A stretch of DNA of 64,000 nucleotides, from positions 1,699,001 to 1,763,000 of the forward strand of contig NADL03000478.1 in assembly GCA_002205965.3 (NCBI GenBank). Direction: 5' to 3'. The notes below the pieces were generated by a model, which saw only the letters and a program-made list of their open reading frames with translations, was not told the origin of the DNA and did no database searches. Below are positions 11,699 through 23,654 of this stretch, piece after piece (position 1 is the first letter of the stretch; every line of letters starts with the position of its first letter). Source of the DNA: Kappaphycus alvarezii (lineage: Eukaryota > Rhodophyta > Florideophyceae > Gigartinales > Solieriaceae). A program made the translations under genes and the position numbers.

Positions 11699-12053
11699 TG
11701 AAGAGTTACGGCTGATTTGGTGATGAAAGGGCAAGTTGTGGGGGAAGAAGACGTTACAGAAAGAAAACGAGAGACCTTTGGTAGCTCTGAAGCTATGGGG
11801 AATGCTGGATGGAGAAGTGTAACAGAAAAATCTGATAGGGGGAAAGATTTAGTCATTGATGACGATCCGCAGAAGGAACCAGAGATCTACTTCGCCTCAA
11901 AAGGTTGCTGCAGGTGCTGGGAGGAGGATCGGAAATAAATGAATCACTGCGATTTCTGCTCGAGAACGAGGTACGGAGAAGTCTTGTAAGGTCTCGGGAT
12001 TTATGTTTGCAGTTCCGCCAATCCTGCAAAGAAAGTTGAACAAATAGATTGCT

Positions 12054-13106
12054 GTGTCAAAGGCGGGTACAAATCTGGACAGAATCCCATTTAGCGGTGC
12101 TAAATATCAAGAGGAGTATGTTTCAAAGCTAGCCCGTATCGCGGAGGAGAAAATTGGGGCAGTGTGTGATGTATTAACGTTGGGACATCGCTGCGCAGAC
12201 TGTTTCATTTGCAGTCAGTTTCACATTACAGGGACCAAAGCTGGTAGCTTGTTGCTTTCATTCAACAGTTTGAGGGACTTGCATGGGATAGAGGAAAATG
12301 TCACTGAGAAGACTTTGGATGATTGGTTTAAACAGCTGCAAAGCGGTTGGTTTAGTTCGAAAATGTCAACAGAACCAATGAAGAGGGGCTCTTCGAATGA
12401 GGGTGCAGTAATGAGTGCGTTGCAAAACAAGGGTTATGTAAAGGCTCTTTTCGACATTGGAATAGTGGCCATGAAGGACGAGCAGTACATTGCATGTCCC
12501 CCTGATGGTGTGGCTGTCTTAGAAATTTCGGAGTTTGAAGAGTGGAACACGTCAGATATTATCGAGGGGCTTAGTACAGATTTTTTTCTAGCTTCTGTCG
12601 AGATTAAGACAAGAATAGCTGCCACCTCGCTTGGTGCAGCTGTAACAGCCGCGAACATGGATGTCGTGCAATGTGAGATTGGTGATGAGAAGTATAGATA
12701 GTATGTTCCGAAGGAGTACATTGGAAACATTATTCACCAATGAATGGTTATGCAGGTGGAGTTCTGTTTGTACGTTATGGCAGGGGAGACCGGATACGTT
12801 GTTATTGTTAGAATTCCAGTGCAACCGCGGAGAACATTTCAAGAATCTCTCGTCATTATTGCTAAAACACTTGTGGAGTGGGCACATAATTATACTCTAA
12901 CCATCTCACCGTTTGTTTACGGACATATGAAACCAGCGTTCAAGACTCGTCACAAATTCTGGCGCAATTTCGACAAGCACACCTACACAAATGGATGTTT
13001 CGTTCCTCTCAAGTTGTTCATTTACTCCACTCAGGCGTTCTATTCTAATAATAAGGCGGGAGTAGACGAGGTCACACAACAACGTGCCATTTTTGCGATG
13101 CTGTAA
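12054..13106 (+). pseudogene. YqaJ-type PD-(D/E)XK exonuclease domain
   Basis: A single frame runs from 12054 to 13106, interrupted by TAG at 12699 and TGA at 12741. It reads SQFHITGTKAG, the usual opening of a YqaJ-like nuclease, then KRGSSNEGAV (the first acidic position), CPPDGVAVL (the PD position) and ASVEIKTR (the E-x-K position). After the stops comes a beta/helix tail (QVEFCLYVMAGETGYVVIVRI) that fits the family. YqaJ and lambda-exonuclease-like enzymes resect DNA 5' to 3' and normally sit in phages and viruses, or inside some eukaryotic transposon proteins. The motif set is convincing, but the two stops mean no full product from this copy. Confidence 0.65.
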
Positions 13107-13499
13107 AAGTGGGAGCAGAAGATAGTGTCTCAGTTCATCAAGACTTTGGCGATTAATGGATTTATCGGGTGAAGAATGTTGAAAAGAGAAGATTTTCTGG
13201 AATCAGAGCAACTTTTTCGCTCTATTGATTCGTATAGGAATGCTTTGAACAAGGTACAGTCTACAGCGTACTATATTTTTGATGTTGCACAAGAGATGCT
13301 CAGTTATGCATCACCTTTCGATGCCAATGATGGCGGCAATAGAACAGTTTTGGAAGTTCCTGAGACGTCCGGTGAGGAGGCTTAGCGCCTAATTATTAAG
13401 CTTTGGCTCATTCCAAAAAAAGAAATCGCATCAAACTTTTCCACACTGCTTAGGGTGTTGCTTTACGTTTGGCAGTGAGAGGATATCATACTGGGCAAG

Positions 13500-13650
13500 G
13501 TGCTCTAACTCATTGCGCTCAATGTGGCCAACATGGACCGGGCTGTAGGGGCTACCGCCCGACCTTCAAATGTACTGTTTGTGAAGTCCATCTATGCGTA
13601 AAGGTACCACCGGGTTATCGTAAGAGCTGTTCTTAGATCTGGCACAGCTC
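13500..13650 (+). pseudogene. C-terminal Cys/His zinc module of the transposase
   Basis: In one frame the spacing is Cys-x2-Cys (HCAQCGQHG), then FKCTVCEVHLCV, then RKSCS, a stop at 13634, and IWHSS beyond. This layout matches the cysteine-rich tail of piggyBac-type transposases, which usually ends in R-x-x-C-F-x-x-W/Y-H. It is too short for an ordinary gene and is best read as the C-terminus of the element. Confidence 0.5.
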
Positions 13651-15619
13651 GAATGTTCTAGAGTCCCGTTGCATTCCAGCCAGAGCGCCATCGAGGTCTA
13701 CAGGTGGTACTAGTAACTCCAAGGTGCCTAATAGAAACGAGGATCAGAATAGTACGGAGGAGGTGGAAAGTTCGTTAGACACTAACAGAAGGAAAGAGGA
13801 GGATCTAATTGAAGAGGATTCTGTGGCTAGACCGAGGAACAGATCTAGCGTAGGATCTGCGCAATCAACTTGGCGCCGCTCAAACGGAACTGGCGGAAAT
13901 GGATAGAGTTCTTCCAAGCGGCGGAGGACAGAGTAATGTACATAGTTCGGGTTGTCAGAGTGGCTTTGACTAAATGAACAGGTCTGCACAAAGTGCAATT
14001 TTCCGGATATAATGCCATTGTCAGCGTCCCCAGATCATCTTCGGAGGCTCTACTTTCGAGGTCTATTCCTCAGCCCCATGTCATCCATTACACATGAAAC
14101 TAAACGGATAGACCAGAATGGAAGTGAAATTCATTTCTGTATGCTCAGCTTTGAGGTTTACCAGTAAGAACCGTAACTACAGTGGAGCAAAGCTACGGTG
14201 CGATAAATCGCGCATTGAAATCGAACAGTAGGCATATAGTTTATTTTTATAGGCCTGAATTCCATTCAGAGTGCCGGCATAGTTTCAATCCGTCACAGAG
14301 TTGTCCTCATATGAGGCGTAATTTGTCCTTATATTAGAAAAAACCTCTTTATTATACAAAAATGTACAGAAAGTAAACATTTTTGAGGGCCCGTAAATAT
14401 TCACTGAAAATATACTCTAAAACAAAGAATTACAGTAAAAAGGTGCTCAATGGCTTCAACTCTACACAATTTCAGCTAAAGTATTCAACTCAAAGATAAA
14501 ATATGGCAAATTGGTGCTGGAATCAAAGTTTATCAATTGATATAAGTACAGTAGTTCTTAAATAAAATAGCGCTAAATTTACCGAAAATTTTGTTTTGAT
14601 CAAGTTTCACTACTTTTGAAGCTATAGTTAAGCATAAAGGATAGAAGAAGAATACTTTTTACTTAAAAAATTAGCCCAAACTTTTGTCTTCATACGAGAG
14701 CAATGTTCCTATAGACACTAGGGGTGTGTTATTTGTGACTGACCTGACTTCCACTGCGATCAAACCAAAAAATAACAATTTCCGTGGCAAAAGACCCCTG
14801 TTCTTCCCAAAAATACACTTTGGGACTTGCAATTAGCCGATACATTATGCCGACTACATGAGACCATGGAAATGTATAAGAAATTCACCGATGTATTTAA
14901 ATACAACAGCAAGTAAAAATCCTTCGTTTGATGCTTTAGTAGAGGGCTGCAGATCTGCTATCTGATGCATGACCTCCAAATTCCATTGTCTTGCTCTTTG
15001 ATGGTACGAATGACGGTCATCGTTTCTCCTTTTACTTTCGGAATGTGGTTATGATTGGAATATAGAACAAGAAGACAGTAAAGATCGCTGCTCACCTAGA
15101 AGGGGCTACATTTTACTCCAATTGTGATTTATACATGTAATAGTGCCTTGGTTGAGGAATCCCGAAACCATGATACCGTACAGAGAAACGAAAAATGCCG
15201 ATGTTTAAGGATGACATTCGTCAAAGGAAAAATGTGGCAAGATTTAATGTTTGAAAGATATGGCTGGTTGTGGCGCCAAATATCCTACATGATGACCAGT
15301 AGCACCTCTTAAATTCCCCTAAAAACTCGTCAAGTACTTATTGAAAAGTTTGAAATTATCCATATATTACGGTCATTTCAGGTCATTGAACGGTTTTACG
15401 GGAATGTAAGGTTTAAAAATCCCGCAAAAGGCGGATTTTTTCGATATGCTATATTTTACCACAGTGGGGTCGCATAATGACTTTACTTCCGAGATCTTAA
15501 ATATTACATGGAAGTAGTTCAAGCTTTGCCAGACTTTTGTTTTAATTTAATCTCTTTGAATGGCTCCTGCATTTCTGGTTTATCGCACAATAATTCTGCT
15601 CGGTATATTTTTTGCCCAA
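13651..15619. other. No gene seen
   Basis: This stretch becomes AT-rich from about 14.2 kb. Open frames at 13724-13906 and 15124-15312 are short and motif-free. Its right part may be the untranslated end of the retroelement relic at 15.6 kb. Confidence 0.4.
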
Positions 15620-17106
15620 TTAGCAAAAAAAAACGTAAAGTCGACGTGTAGCCTCTGCTTTCTTCAACGCATCAGGCACGTTGATAATAACATCATGCTG
15701 GTTACATAGGGCCGCTAAGATAACCTTGTTATCGCATCCAATTGATTCCAACACTGGCCTCCCCATGATGACATAGTCTATGTCCCCATTAGTGATCTTC
15801 CACTTGATGCTGCGGAGCACAAGCTTATTGCCATTTCTTATGCGTTGACTGACGTCCAGTTTCGTACAAAAAGGTCATTTTTCTTGCCATTTACAGGCTT
15901 TCCAGGCTTTTTAGATGAAATTACAAAACATAAATGTAGCAGGCATAGTTTTGTCACATTACAGTCAGGATGTGCCCTTTTGATTTCATCACAAAATACA
16001 GCTGGAATTGAATTTTTTTGCTCCCTGATCCCCTAGCACCACTATTTCCAAAGCACCAGCACAGAAGGAATTACTGAAGAGATGAGTGGGAATCAATTTC
16101 GATTGCTCCAAAGCGACGGACATACCCGTTTTTTGGACCGCCTCCGCCGTTGCTTTTACCTTCCTTGCCCTAATTTTCTCATGGCTACGGTACTCTTTAC
16201 TGAGTCTTACTTTATCCTCCTGGGATGTCACAGTGCAGTCCGAGATAAAGTGATTCCTATTACAGGTTGGGTTCAAAGACGGCGCCAGCTCCATTGCCAG
16301 CGTGGAATTTTTCCGGGGCCTGTTCTTATCTTCTTTATCAGTATCACTCATATCTTTCTGATCCCGCTTTCTTTTAATGATTTTTTAGGGTTCCTTGTAT
16401 TGGTCTGGCCTGCAATCGAAGACCTACTGGAGTCTTCATCATCATTTTCTTGAGATTTCTCAGTCTCAAGCCCACCTTTCAGTTTCCTCGCTTGAACTAC
16501 CAGTTCACTTGTAAAAAGCTGGGAATTCCTTCCTCTCAGATCCCTCTTCCTTGCAGGGTTTAACAATTTTCATCATCTTGTTGCGCATCCTGTCTGGCTC
16601 AATGCGAAGTAAAATGTGCTCTATGCTAATTTAAGGCTTTTGCTAGGGTATTTCTTGTAACAACGATCCCTCTAATGCAGTTGGGTAATGATTTTGGGGC
16701 GACCACACGCGTTCGTCCGCTTCATTTATTGTCAAGTCCATCTTGAACTTACGAGTGAGGTTTTCAAATCTTATCAGGCCGTTCCCTCGAGTTTGAAGCC
16801 ATCTATGTCTTTAATACATTAACGAAGGTGGTCTTCAGTAGCCCCTTCAATTGTATTGGCAGCTATTTTTTCCACTGTGATGAATATCCTGAGAATTAAG
16901 TCGTCTGTAGAGGCTCGGTAAGAGGCTGGAGTAACGGTAACACCTAGTTCTCGATTTTTTACCTCTAGCTGCTTCATGTACAGCTCTTGCCGTTTCTCAA
17001 AAGCAGTTAAGAGCTTCCTTGGAACTTCTTCGAGTTTTTGCGACTCAATATTGGACAGTATGGTCTGAAGCATCCTCAAGTTAGACGTGTAGGGCTGTTC
17101 CCCCAA
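15620..17106 (-). mobile_element. Retrotransposon gag/protease-region relic
   Basis: Minus-strand fragments follow one another. At 17106-16819 there is a charged helical stretch (gag-like). At 16566-15989 a basic, polar region contains a degenerate zinc knuckle (CNRNHFISDC near 16240) followed by a charged helix. At 15820-15620 the reading WKITNGDIDYVIMGRPVLESIG is typical of the segment after a retroelement protease, where Wxx...(I/L)GRPxLExxG recurs. Frames change between the parts. No RT or integrase was found, and the protease active site itself is not visible. The call rests on motif order only. Confidence 0.45.
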
Positions 17107-18214
17107 CGTGGTTGAACCTTGTCAGACTGCAGCCAAATTCGCGCAGTAATTACTTATGCAACTGTATCTGCATCCGGTTCACCAAAGCACAACGATCGGC
17201 ACAGTAGCTCGTGAGGATATCCATTCTGCGAGCCTTGCATTTACTCAACCTATAATGTATATGTCACAGATGGCGCAATTACGACCTTCAGGGTTTCCAA
17301 TTAAAGTCTGACCAATAAACTTTGTAATCAATCGTGGTGCCTTATTATCCCTGTCAGTTAGGAGCGCTGTCAGTCGCTCCAATCACTTTCTGGCTAAAAT
17401 GTTAAGCTAATTCATTTTATGGATCAGCAAAAGAACTCCAGAGCAGGCAATGCAATAGCAGTATGGAGAAGGCAGAAAAGAAAAAATGATAAGATATCTG
17501 TGTAAGTTGCCATAAACAAAGATATGAGGCGAGCTGTTTCTCAGTTAATCCTCATCGTAATAGTGGGCGTCCTTTTTTTTGTAATCTCTGACATTCAGAG
17601 GCTATTAGCTGAACTAAAATAAGATAAGATGAAAAAGAGTCATGTGAAATGATTGCAGCCAAGTATTCTTCTATTGGAAAGCATGGCACCACATCTGTAA
17701 GACCGGAATCCAATGATCAGGTGCTATGTACTAAAGTACAGGTGAAAATCCAATGGGAAAGTCAAAGATTTCAAAAATTGTTGGGGAATATTAGGGAGGA
17801 TGGTTAGAAGACAGTGGGATGCTTGTAAAGTCTTTTACGTGTAGTTAAAGTTGTGAATTATATCATTTAAGTGCAGTGTACATTGAAATGCGCACATTGC
17901 ATCCCAACGTACAGCCTAAGGTATTTTTACAGAGCAATTTGTAAATGACGGAGAGTACAATTTACAAGTGAGCGAGCATAACGGATGAGATAGTTGAGCA
18001 TCCGATACTTCTAAGCAAGATGATGTTTACGTTTAAAAAATGCATACATTGGGCATTGTGCACCTGCTGTGAACATGTTCAACATACATTGCTTTACTGT
18101 TATGTGCACATTCGTTTAGTCATGTGCCCATAACCCGTCCAATGTACATGCAGTAATGTTGTACATAGGCAGATGTAATGCGCACATTACATAACTCGAT
18201 TGTGGGTGGACTTG
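17107..18214. other. No gene seen
   Basis: AT-rich sequence with no open frame of interest. The last 300 bases begin to show the ATGTGCACATT-type words that are dense in the next interval. Confidence 0.4.
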
Positions 18215-18985
18215 CAATATGCCAGATAAAACGCTAGGTTCACACTACATGTGCAATGCACACATTACTACCGACATGTACATAGCTTTAATGTGCTCAT
18301 TGCAATGTGGTATGTACTCATTACCAAGTTGCAAAAGAAATTTGAAGTTCATGTACATTGTTAAATGTAATGTGTGCATAGCTGTGCCGTATACATTCAT
18401 TGCTTGTGGGAAACGTATGACTAAATATGAACCAAAATTACCACAAAATTCTTTCATAGCCATATGCTATGCGAACATTGCATTTAGCTATGTATATACC
18501 ATACAGTGCTGTACATTGCCCAAAATGCAGTATGGACTTAGCCACTACCTATGCAAACATTGCTTTTACTAATTATATTGAATATATGATCCCTACATGC
18601 CTCCCAAAGTAATGTACAATAGCGCTAGGCAATGTACTGTATAAAGCTCGAAACACATGTAATGTGCATAAGAGCTTTGCACATAACGTTTTGCAATGCT
18701 TTCATAGGAATATGCTATGCGCACATTGTACTTTGCTACGTACAGTTGGTATTGTAGTGTTCATTGCCCGAAATGAAATGTGCACATAGTATATTGCTAT
18801 ACACACATTGCTTTTACTAAGTAAATTGCGTGAAAGAGCCCTGCACACCTACTACAGTAATGTAGAAACAGCGTTGGTACACGTGGAAAGCTCTGTTCAC
18901 GTGTAATGTGCATATGTGTAACGATCAAATTCAAGAACTCCAAATGGCAAAAATTGTCGACCACACAATATGCATATTGCTTCAA
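18215..18985 (+). repeat. Degenerate tandem repeat, about 245-bp unit, rich in TGCACATT words
   Basis: Two units can be lined up by eye: one from about 18469 (TATGCTATGCGAACATTG) and one from about 18713 (TATGCTATGCGCACATTG). Each continues through GTACATTGCCC-like and ACACATTGCTTTTACTAA-like words. A more diverged unit precedes them. The same words return at 21378-21775, beyond the transposase relic, in the same orientation. Together they may be the repetitive ends of that element. Confidence 0.6.
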
Positions 18986-19218
18986 AGCTGAGAATCTAAC
19001 GGACTCAGTAAATCAATCGGATTAAAAAACGGCCGACGAACGATTGAAATATGAATAAAACAATGTTTACAATCCGGACAGAGAACGAATTGCAAAACGA
19101 TCAGAAAAGGGCATAAACTGTTCAACAAGTTTTTGAGACCCTTTTTCTCATAAATCTCACCAATACGCATCCTAAAAAAGATTTTTTACCTTCCTCCAGA
19201 GTTCCGCGCACCGTAAAT

Positions 19219-21191
19219 ATGGAACGTGATCCATTTGATCCGGAAGTCGTGCGACAGAATGATCTCTATCAACTAGCTTCATCGACAGGGCCTCAGCTTT
19301 GGCAAAGCAGCACTGCCATTGATGAACAAAACAACTCTTCACCAAAAGCTGCACAAAATGACATACAAGCTGCCACTCAAGAATAATCTTTACGTCCTGT
19401 GGTCCTTCGAAACGCAAAGAAACACTACGATAGCACCTGGGCTTCCTGTACTTGCGCTGCAAACCGTCATATTTCTTGGTCTTGGGAGCTTTCCTCGAGT
19501 TTCGAAACACTCAAAGAGACGGAGCGCATTAATGCGGTTCAAGGCATATTGCTGGGTTTAAAAAAACCACCAGGTGAATCAAGTGAATTAATGAAGTGGA
19601 ACACTAAATAATCTGCCGCGCGAAAAAGGAAATGGTCAACATCACCAGAGAACACACATTGCGCAACTCGATATGCAGTAATGGGAAAGTTTCTGTGTCA
19701 GTTCAGCTTCGCCACTATAGTGCAATTACACCCACTCATACTACGTTCCTTGGCTGGCGAGCTGTCGAAGGATTGCAAATTTGTGTGGAGGAACAGATAC
19801 AGGAACGGCAACCACAATGGAAGATTATCTGTACAGTCTATTATTGCGGTAGCATTTCTTCATCATTACGGCGAGCTTCATGCTATGAGCTGCCCCACTG
19901 GAAGGGGATCTGGTGATACAATGACAATTCAATGGCTCCAAAATGACATTCGCAGGGATACAGTGTACGAGAATTACAAATTGGAATGGAGCTGCATTCG
20001 TGACGCTGTCTTTCTTAACACTGAAGAGAAGAGGCTCTCTCCGGATATTACTTTGGCACTCATTTCTATCTAAGAGTTTGGAGAGTTTACTATCCGACGT
20101 TGCGAATTCTCAAAAGTAGTAGCGATTTCTGGGACACCTACACTGAGCTGACGAACTACGCCTCTCCACTCAGAGATTTCGGAGCGAAGCACGCAGTAAT
20201 GCTGGCGCGATATTCACATCAAAAAGTGACACTCACTGACTATAAGAACTATCGTTCTGTGCAGTAGTTGGCAAAGATAAAACCGGCAACGACGCCTCTG
20301 CACTTGGTTTTTTATTTCGCAGGGAAAGTTTTATTACTTCACTTACTGTCGCAGCCTGGGAATCTCCATTTCCTCACATGTTTGAAGTTCGATATTTACG
20401 GTATCACGAGAAGAAACAGAGACAGTTGTTTTATTTTTGGGCTTCCGAAAGGACATTGCCGGAATAACAAGACAGGGAACGAGGTTGCCTCTATGTTGTA
20501 TTATGTTATTGAGAAGCACAAGAATCGGACCGATTTGTCTGGTCACAGGGAGCTTTAACTCCATTCGGATAGCTATGGAAGTCAAAGTATGAACCGTTTA
20601 ATGCTTTTTTACTTTGTATGGAGAGTTATAATGAAGTACGAGAAATCTATTGTGTTGTATTTTCTCATTGCCGGTCATACAAAGAATAGATGTGACGCTG
20701 CTTTTGGTCCAGTTAAGCGTCGATTGAAGCAAATAGACGCGATAAGTCCAAAGGATATGATGCGCGTAATTGACGAAAGTTCGAAAACAAACACTGCCAT
20801 ATCTGCGAGAAGCGTGAATTGGGTTCGTTGGAAGGACTTCTTATCAGACCTATTCAAAATGCCCGCGAAAATGCGTATCAGTCAGTACCATGTGTTTAGA
20901 TTTGACGAATACAATTATGGTACTGTCAAGGTAAAGGAATACACGACGTCTTCTTCGTGAGAGGAGTTCAATTTACTGAAGAAGGGAGTTCGTTGGAGCG
21001 TATAAGAGAAATATCAGCTAATGTACAAGAGTCTACTAGTTTTAAATGCGCCATTCAGAATCTGGAAGCCACAGGAGGGCACAAGGAAAGCTCATCTTGT
21101 CAAAAATGTGTTGCAACGGTATTACCAAAAAGATTTAGAGATTAGAAGGTTGTACTTTGAGAATGGGAGTGATTGGTTTGATCGTTCTTAA
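19219..21191 (+). pseudogene. DUF7869-type DDE transposase relic
   Basis: An ATG at 19219 opens a frame that continues to 20073 with TAA at 19384 and 19609. Later parts shift frame. Recognisable blocks are FLCQFSFATIVQLHPL near 19690 and FWDTYTELTNYASPL near 20130, which resembles the family's DxCxxCxxL block. KFDIYGI lies near 20395, HSDSYGSQSMN near 20565 (a decayed D-N-C-G-G-Q-N-K-N block), and FLIAGHTKNRCDAAFG near 20663-20710. The C-terminal block LVKNVLQRYYQ runs to a stop at 21189. The GHTxNxxD block and the GQN block are hallmarks of the DUF7869 group of transposon proteins. Three or more stops or shifts make this copy dead. Confidence 0.65.
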
Positions 21192-21377
21192 ACCGTAAAT
21201 ACATTGTTTTACTGATAATTGGTAATCTAAGCTTCGCTTTTCGTGTTTCCGGAGTCGTTTGGAAGCTGACGAAAAGCTCTACATCTTTTCTCTTAAGGCC
21301 GAAAACGGGTTTGTAGACTCATTTTGGCCATACTTCGTTTTCCCTTGTTTGACTTTTGGAGTTTTTGATTTTGATTG

Positions 21378-21775
21378 GCACACGTATGCGCTTTGCAGAT
21401 AACGTTTTGCAAGGTAAGCATAGCTGTGTGCACAGCTATGCACAGTTGGTAATCTAGTGTACATTGCCCAATATGCAACGTGCACATAGCAAATACCTAT
21501 GCACACATTGGTTCTAGTAAGTAAATTCTGTGTATAGGCCCTTGATAGCCGTAAAATCTATGAACATTTTTCTACTTGTAAAGAGAACGTTACTCTAACC
21601 CAGAACTTTGTATATCCTTTTCGCAAATTACACTATGCAAGTTTTTTTATTGTGTGAGGCTTTGCACACAGTGCCAAGTCCAATGTAGAGTATGCATTCT
21701 GCTGTACATGGCCTTAAATACACAGTATGTATTGTCACACTCCATGCACACATTGAGTTTACTAATTAAAATATT
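21378..21775 (+). repeat. Second copy of the TGCACATT-rich repeat
   Basis: Shares with 18215-18985 the words GATAACGTTTTGCAA, GTACATTGCCCAATATGCA, GCACATAG and ACACATTG followed by TAGTAAGTAAATT, in the same orientation. A further diverged unit follows at about 21660-21775. It lies just 3' of the DUF7869-type transposase relic. Confidence 0.6.
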
Positions 21776-21975
21776 TTTATGGGTTACATATACCAGAGTA
21801 AGGGATGTATGGATTGCTATGGGTGAACTTCACAGTAATCTGTATGAGTATGTTATACAGAAAGGGTGTGCGAAAGTTCCAGCGCAGCAAGCAAACGTTT
21901 TGCTGTGCCAGCGCAGCACCTGTGACAGCTCAGCAGGAATGCGTAGATATTTTATGATATTAATCTAGTATCAAA

Positions 21976-22317
21976 TGTTACTGTAGCCATTAGATTTAAT
22001 TTTTATGGTGGACTAGTTTTACTCTGTACTGTACTGTACAATGTACTTCCAAATACAGTGCAGACGGGCTACAAAAAAGTATATATAAGGGCTTGCATAC
22101 CGAGTAGCGGAGCAAGTCCAAGACAAGAATCATCAGCAATCAGACAGAAGAAGTAAACACTTGTTCTTGTCGCAATAAGGGAAGCCAACCCGTCGAGAAC
22201 AGCGGTCAGTAGTTGTGTCAGACTTTGTAAGTTCAGCTTGTAGGGCTTACAGTAGACTTCCACCAGCAAACTTGCTGCGTGCTACACGTGTCATACCTTT
22301 TGGGCTGTGACACTACA
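21976..22317 (+). repeat. Solo-LTR-like repeat, copy 1
   Basis: Begins TGTTACTGTAGCC and ends GACACTACA (TG...CA). It holds a TATA box (TATATAAGGG near 22080), then GAGTAGCGG, AGAAGTAAACAC, GTAGACTTCCACCAGCAAA and GCTACACGT, each matched in the copy at 37628-37983. The end resembles the ...ACTACA end of the young Copia LTR. No coding remains of a retroelement follow it, so it is probably a solo LTR. Confidence 0.6.
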
Positions 22318-23654
22318 AAGTAGTTTACATCGAAGCTGTAGAGAATACTCAAACATATGGTGAAATATAAATTTGCGTTCTATTCATTCATTTTGTTCTA
22401 TGTACACCCCCTGAGGCGTCACGCCTTATAACGGTTGTAACTAAGTAAGAATAGTATATGTAGTTGCGTTTGCGCAACTAAGGCATTCGTACAGGGTGGT
22501 TAGGGTGTGCACTGTATCTAAGTCCTGTAGGTATTGTGGAAAGTAATGTAGAAGTGGTCAAGCTTTACATGCGAATTGGCTTACTCAACTAAGAAAGAAA
22601 TGTTAAAAATATACCCATATATAGTTTTGAAGGCCGTAGACACTCACTTCGGTTACAGGCTAGACCTCTTCAGACTGAAGTTAGAGTCTCATTGACCTTA
22701 AGCGGGATTAGTACCGAGGCTTCGTTTTGCAACTTGAATCTGTGTAGGATCGCATTCCTCAGTTTATGTTTTTTCGTATGGGTACTGGTAATCCCTTCTA
22801 CGTACGGAGGTTCGTTTTACGAGGTAGAAAGTTCTATGAAATACAAGTAAAGAAATTCGGTAGACTTGCTTCTGTTTATTCTGCTCGCAGTATTCTGCAA
22901 CTGGGGTATATTACTAGGTTCACCGCTACTCACGGAGTAGAAGACAATAGCTTTACTACAGCTTTGCAGTTCTGCTACTCCTAACTAGAGCAGTAGTACT
23001 GCTCTGCGTTCTGGGTTTCTCGATTGACTTAGGACACAGAGTCTGTATGCAATTGTTTTAAACCTGCTATACAAACGCGTCAGGCGTACAACCGCTACAA
23101 CATGGTAGAGTATGGGAGCTCTAAAGTCGGGTAGTACTATTTTGACTATACATGGAGTACGTCACCGACTGTGTCCATAGATTATGCGCATTCGTCGATG
23201 ATTAAGTGTAACGCTGTTGGCAACGGACTTTTTTAAACGGTAGGTTACACAAAGGGGATTTCATTGAGCATTTTTGTTTTTTAGTACGTTGTCTCCTACA
23301 ACAGACGATAGGGTCACCGGAGCAGTTGTACAGCATCTAGCGGGAGAAGCAGCTAGCATTGTAACAACGCATACTGCATCTCGAATCCGTATGTATCTTC
23401 AATCCTTTGAAAGTTTTGGTAAGTGAATACCTTTACTCACTACTGCCTGTAGTAAAATATTGTTCACAGACTGTGAATAAAATGAGCACGAGAGCACGGA
23501 GGTCTAAGATTTAATATACGCGCATTTCTTTGAAATGTTTGTTTGGTCACTGAAAGTGGCTTGATGTGCCCATGTGTGCGTCGGTAGCCGTAAATAACGC
23601 TTTTTAACTGCGGACAGTTTGAGTGAGAACTAGAACAGCACTGCATCGCCTCCC
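22318..23654. other. No gene seen
   Basis: No open frame has a motif. An ORF at 22766-22984 is short and featureless. The last part (23460-23650) may be the 5' region of the unrecognised broken gene at 23655. Confidence 0.4.

Larger units (their letters stand above)
10449..13650 (+). mobile_element. Broken DNA transposon: piggyBac-like transposase with inserted YqaJ-type nuclease
   Basis: Coding-like segments lie on one strand in an order that fits a single long protein: an acidic N-terminal stretch (10449-10724), a transposase-like part (10772-11700), a variable linker (about 11700-12050), a YqaJ-type exonuclease (12054-13106), a short helical stretch (13176-13385) and a Cys/His zinc module (13514-13636). 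The frame changes several times and in-frame stops are present, so this copy is inactive. The grouping is an inference from order, strand and the similar state of decay. Terminal repeats were not located, so the ends given are those of the coding remains. Confidence 0.55.

Noticed and set aside
18215..18985. CRISPR-like array
   Set aside because: Units are about 245 bp, degenerate and without regular unique spacers.
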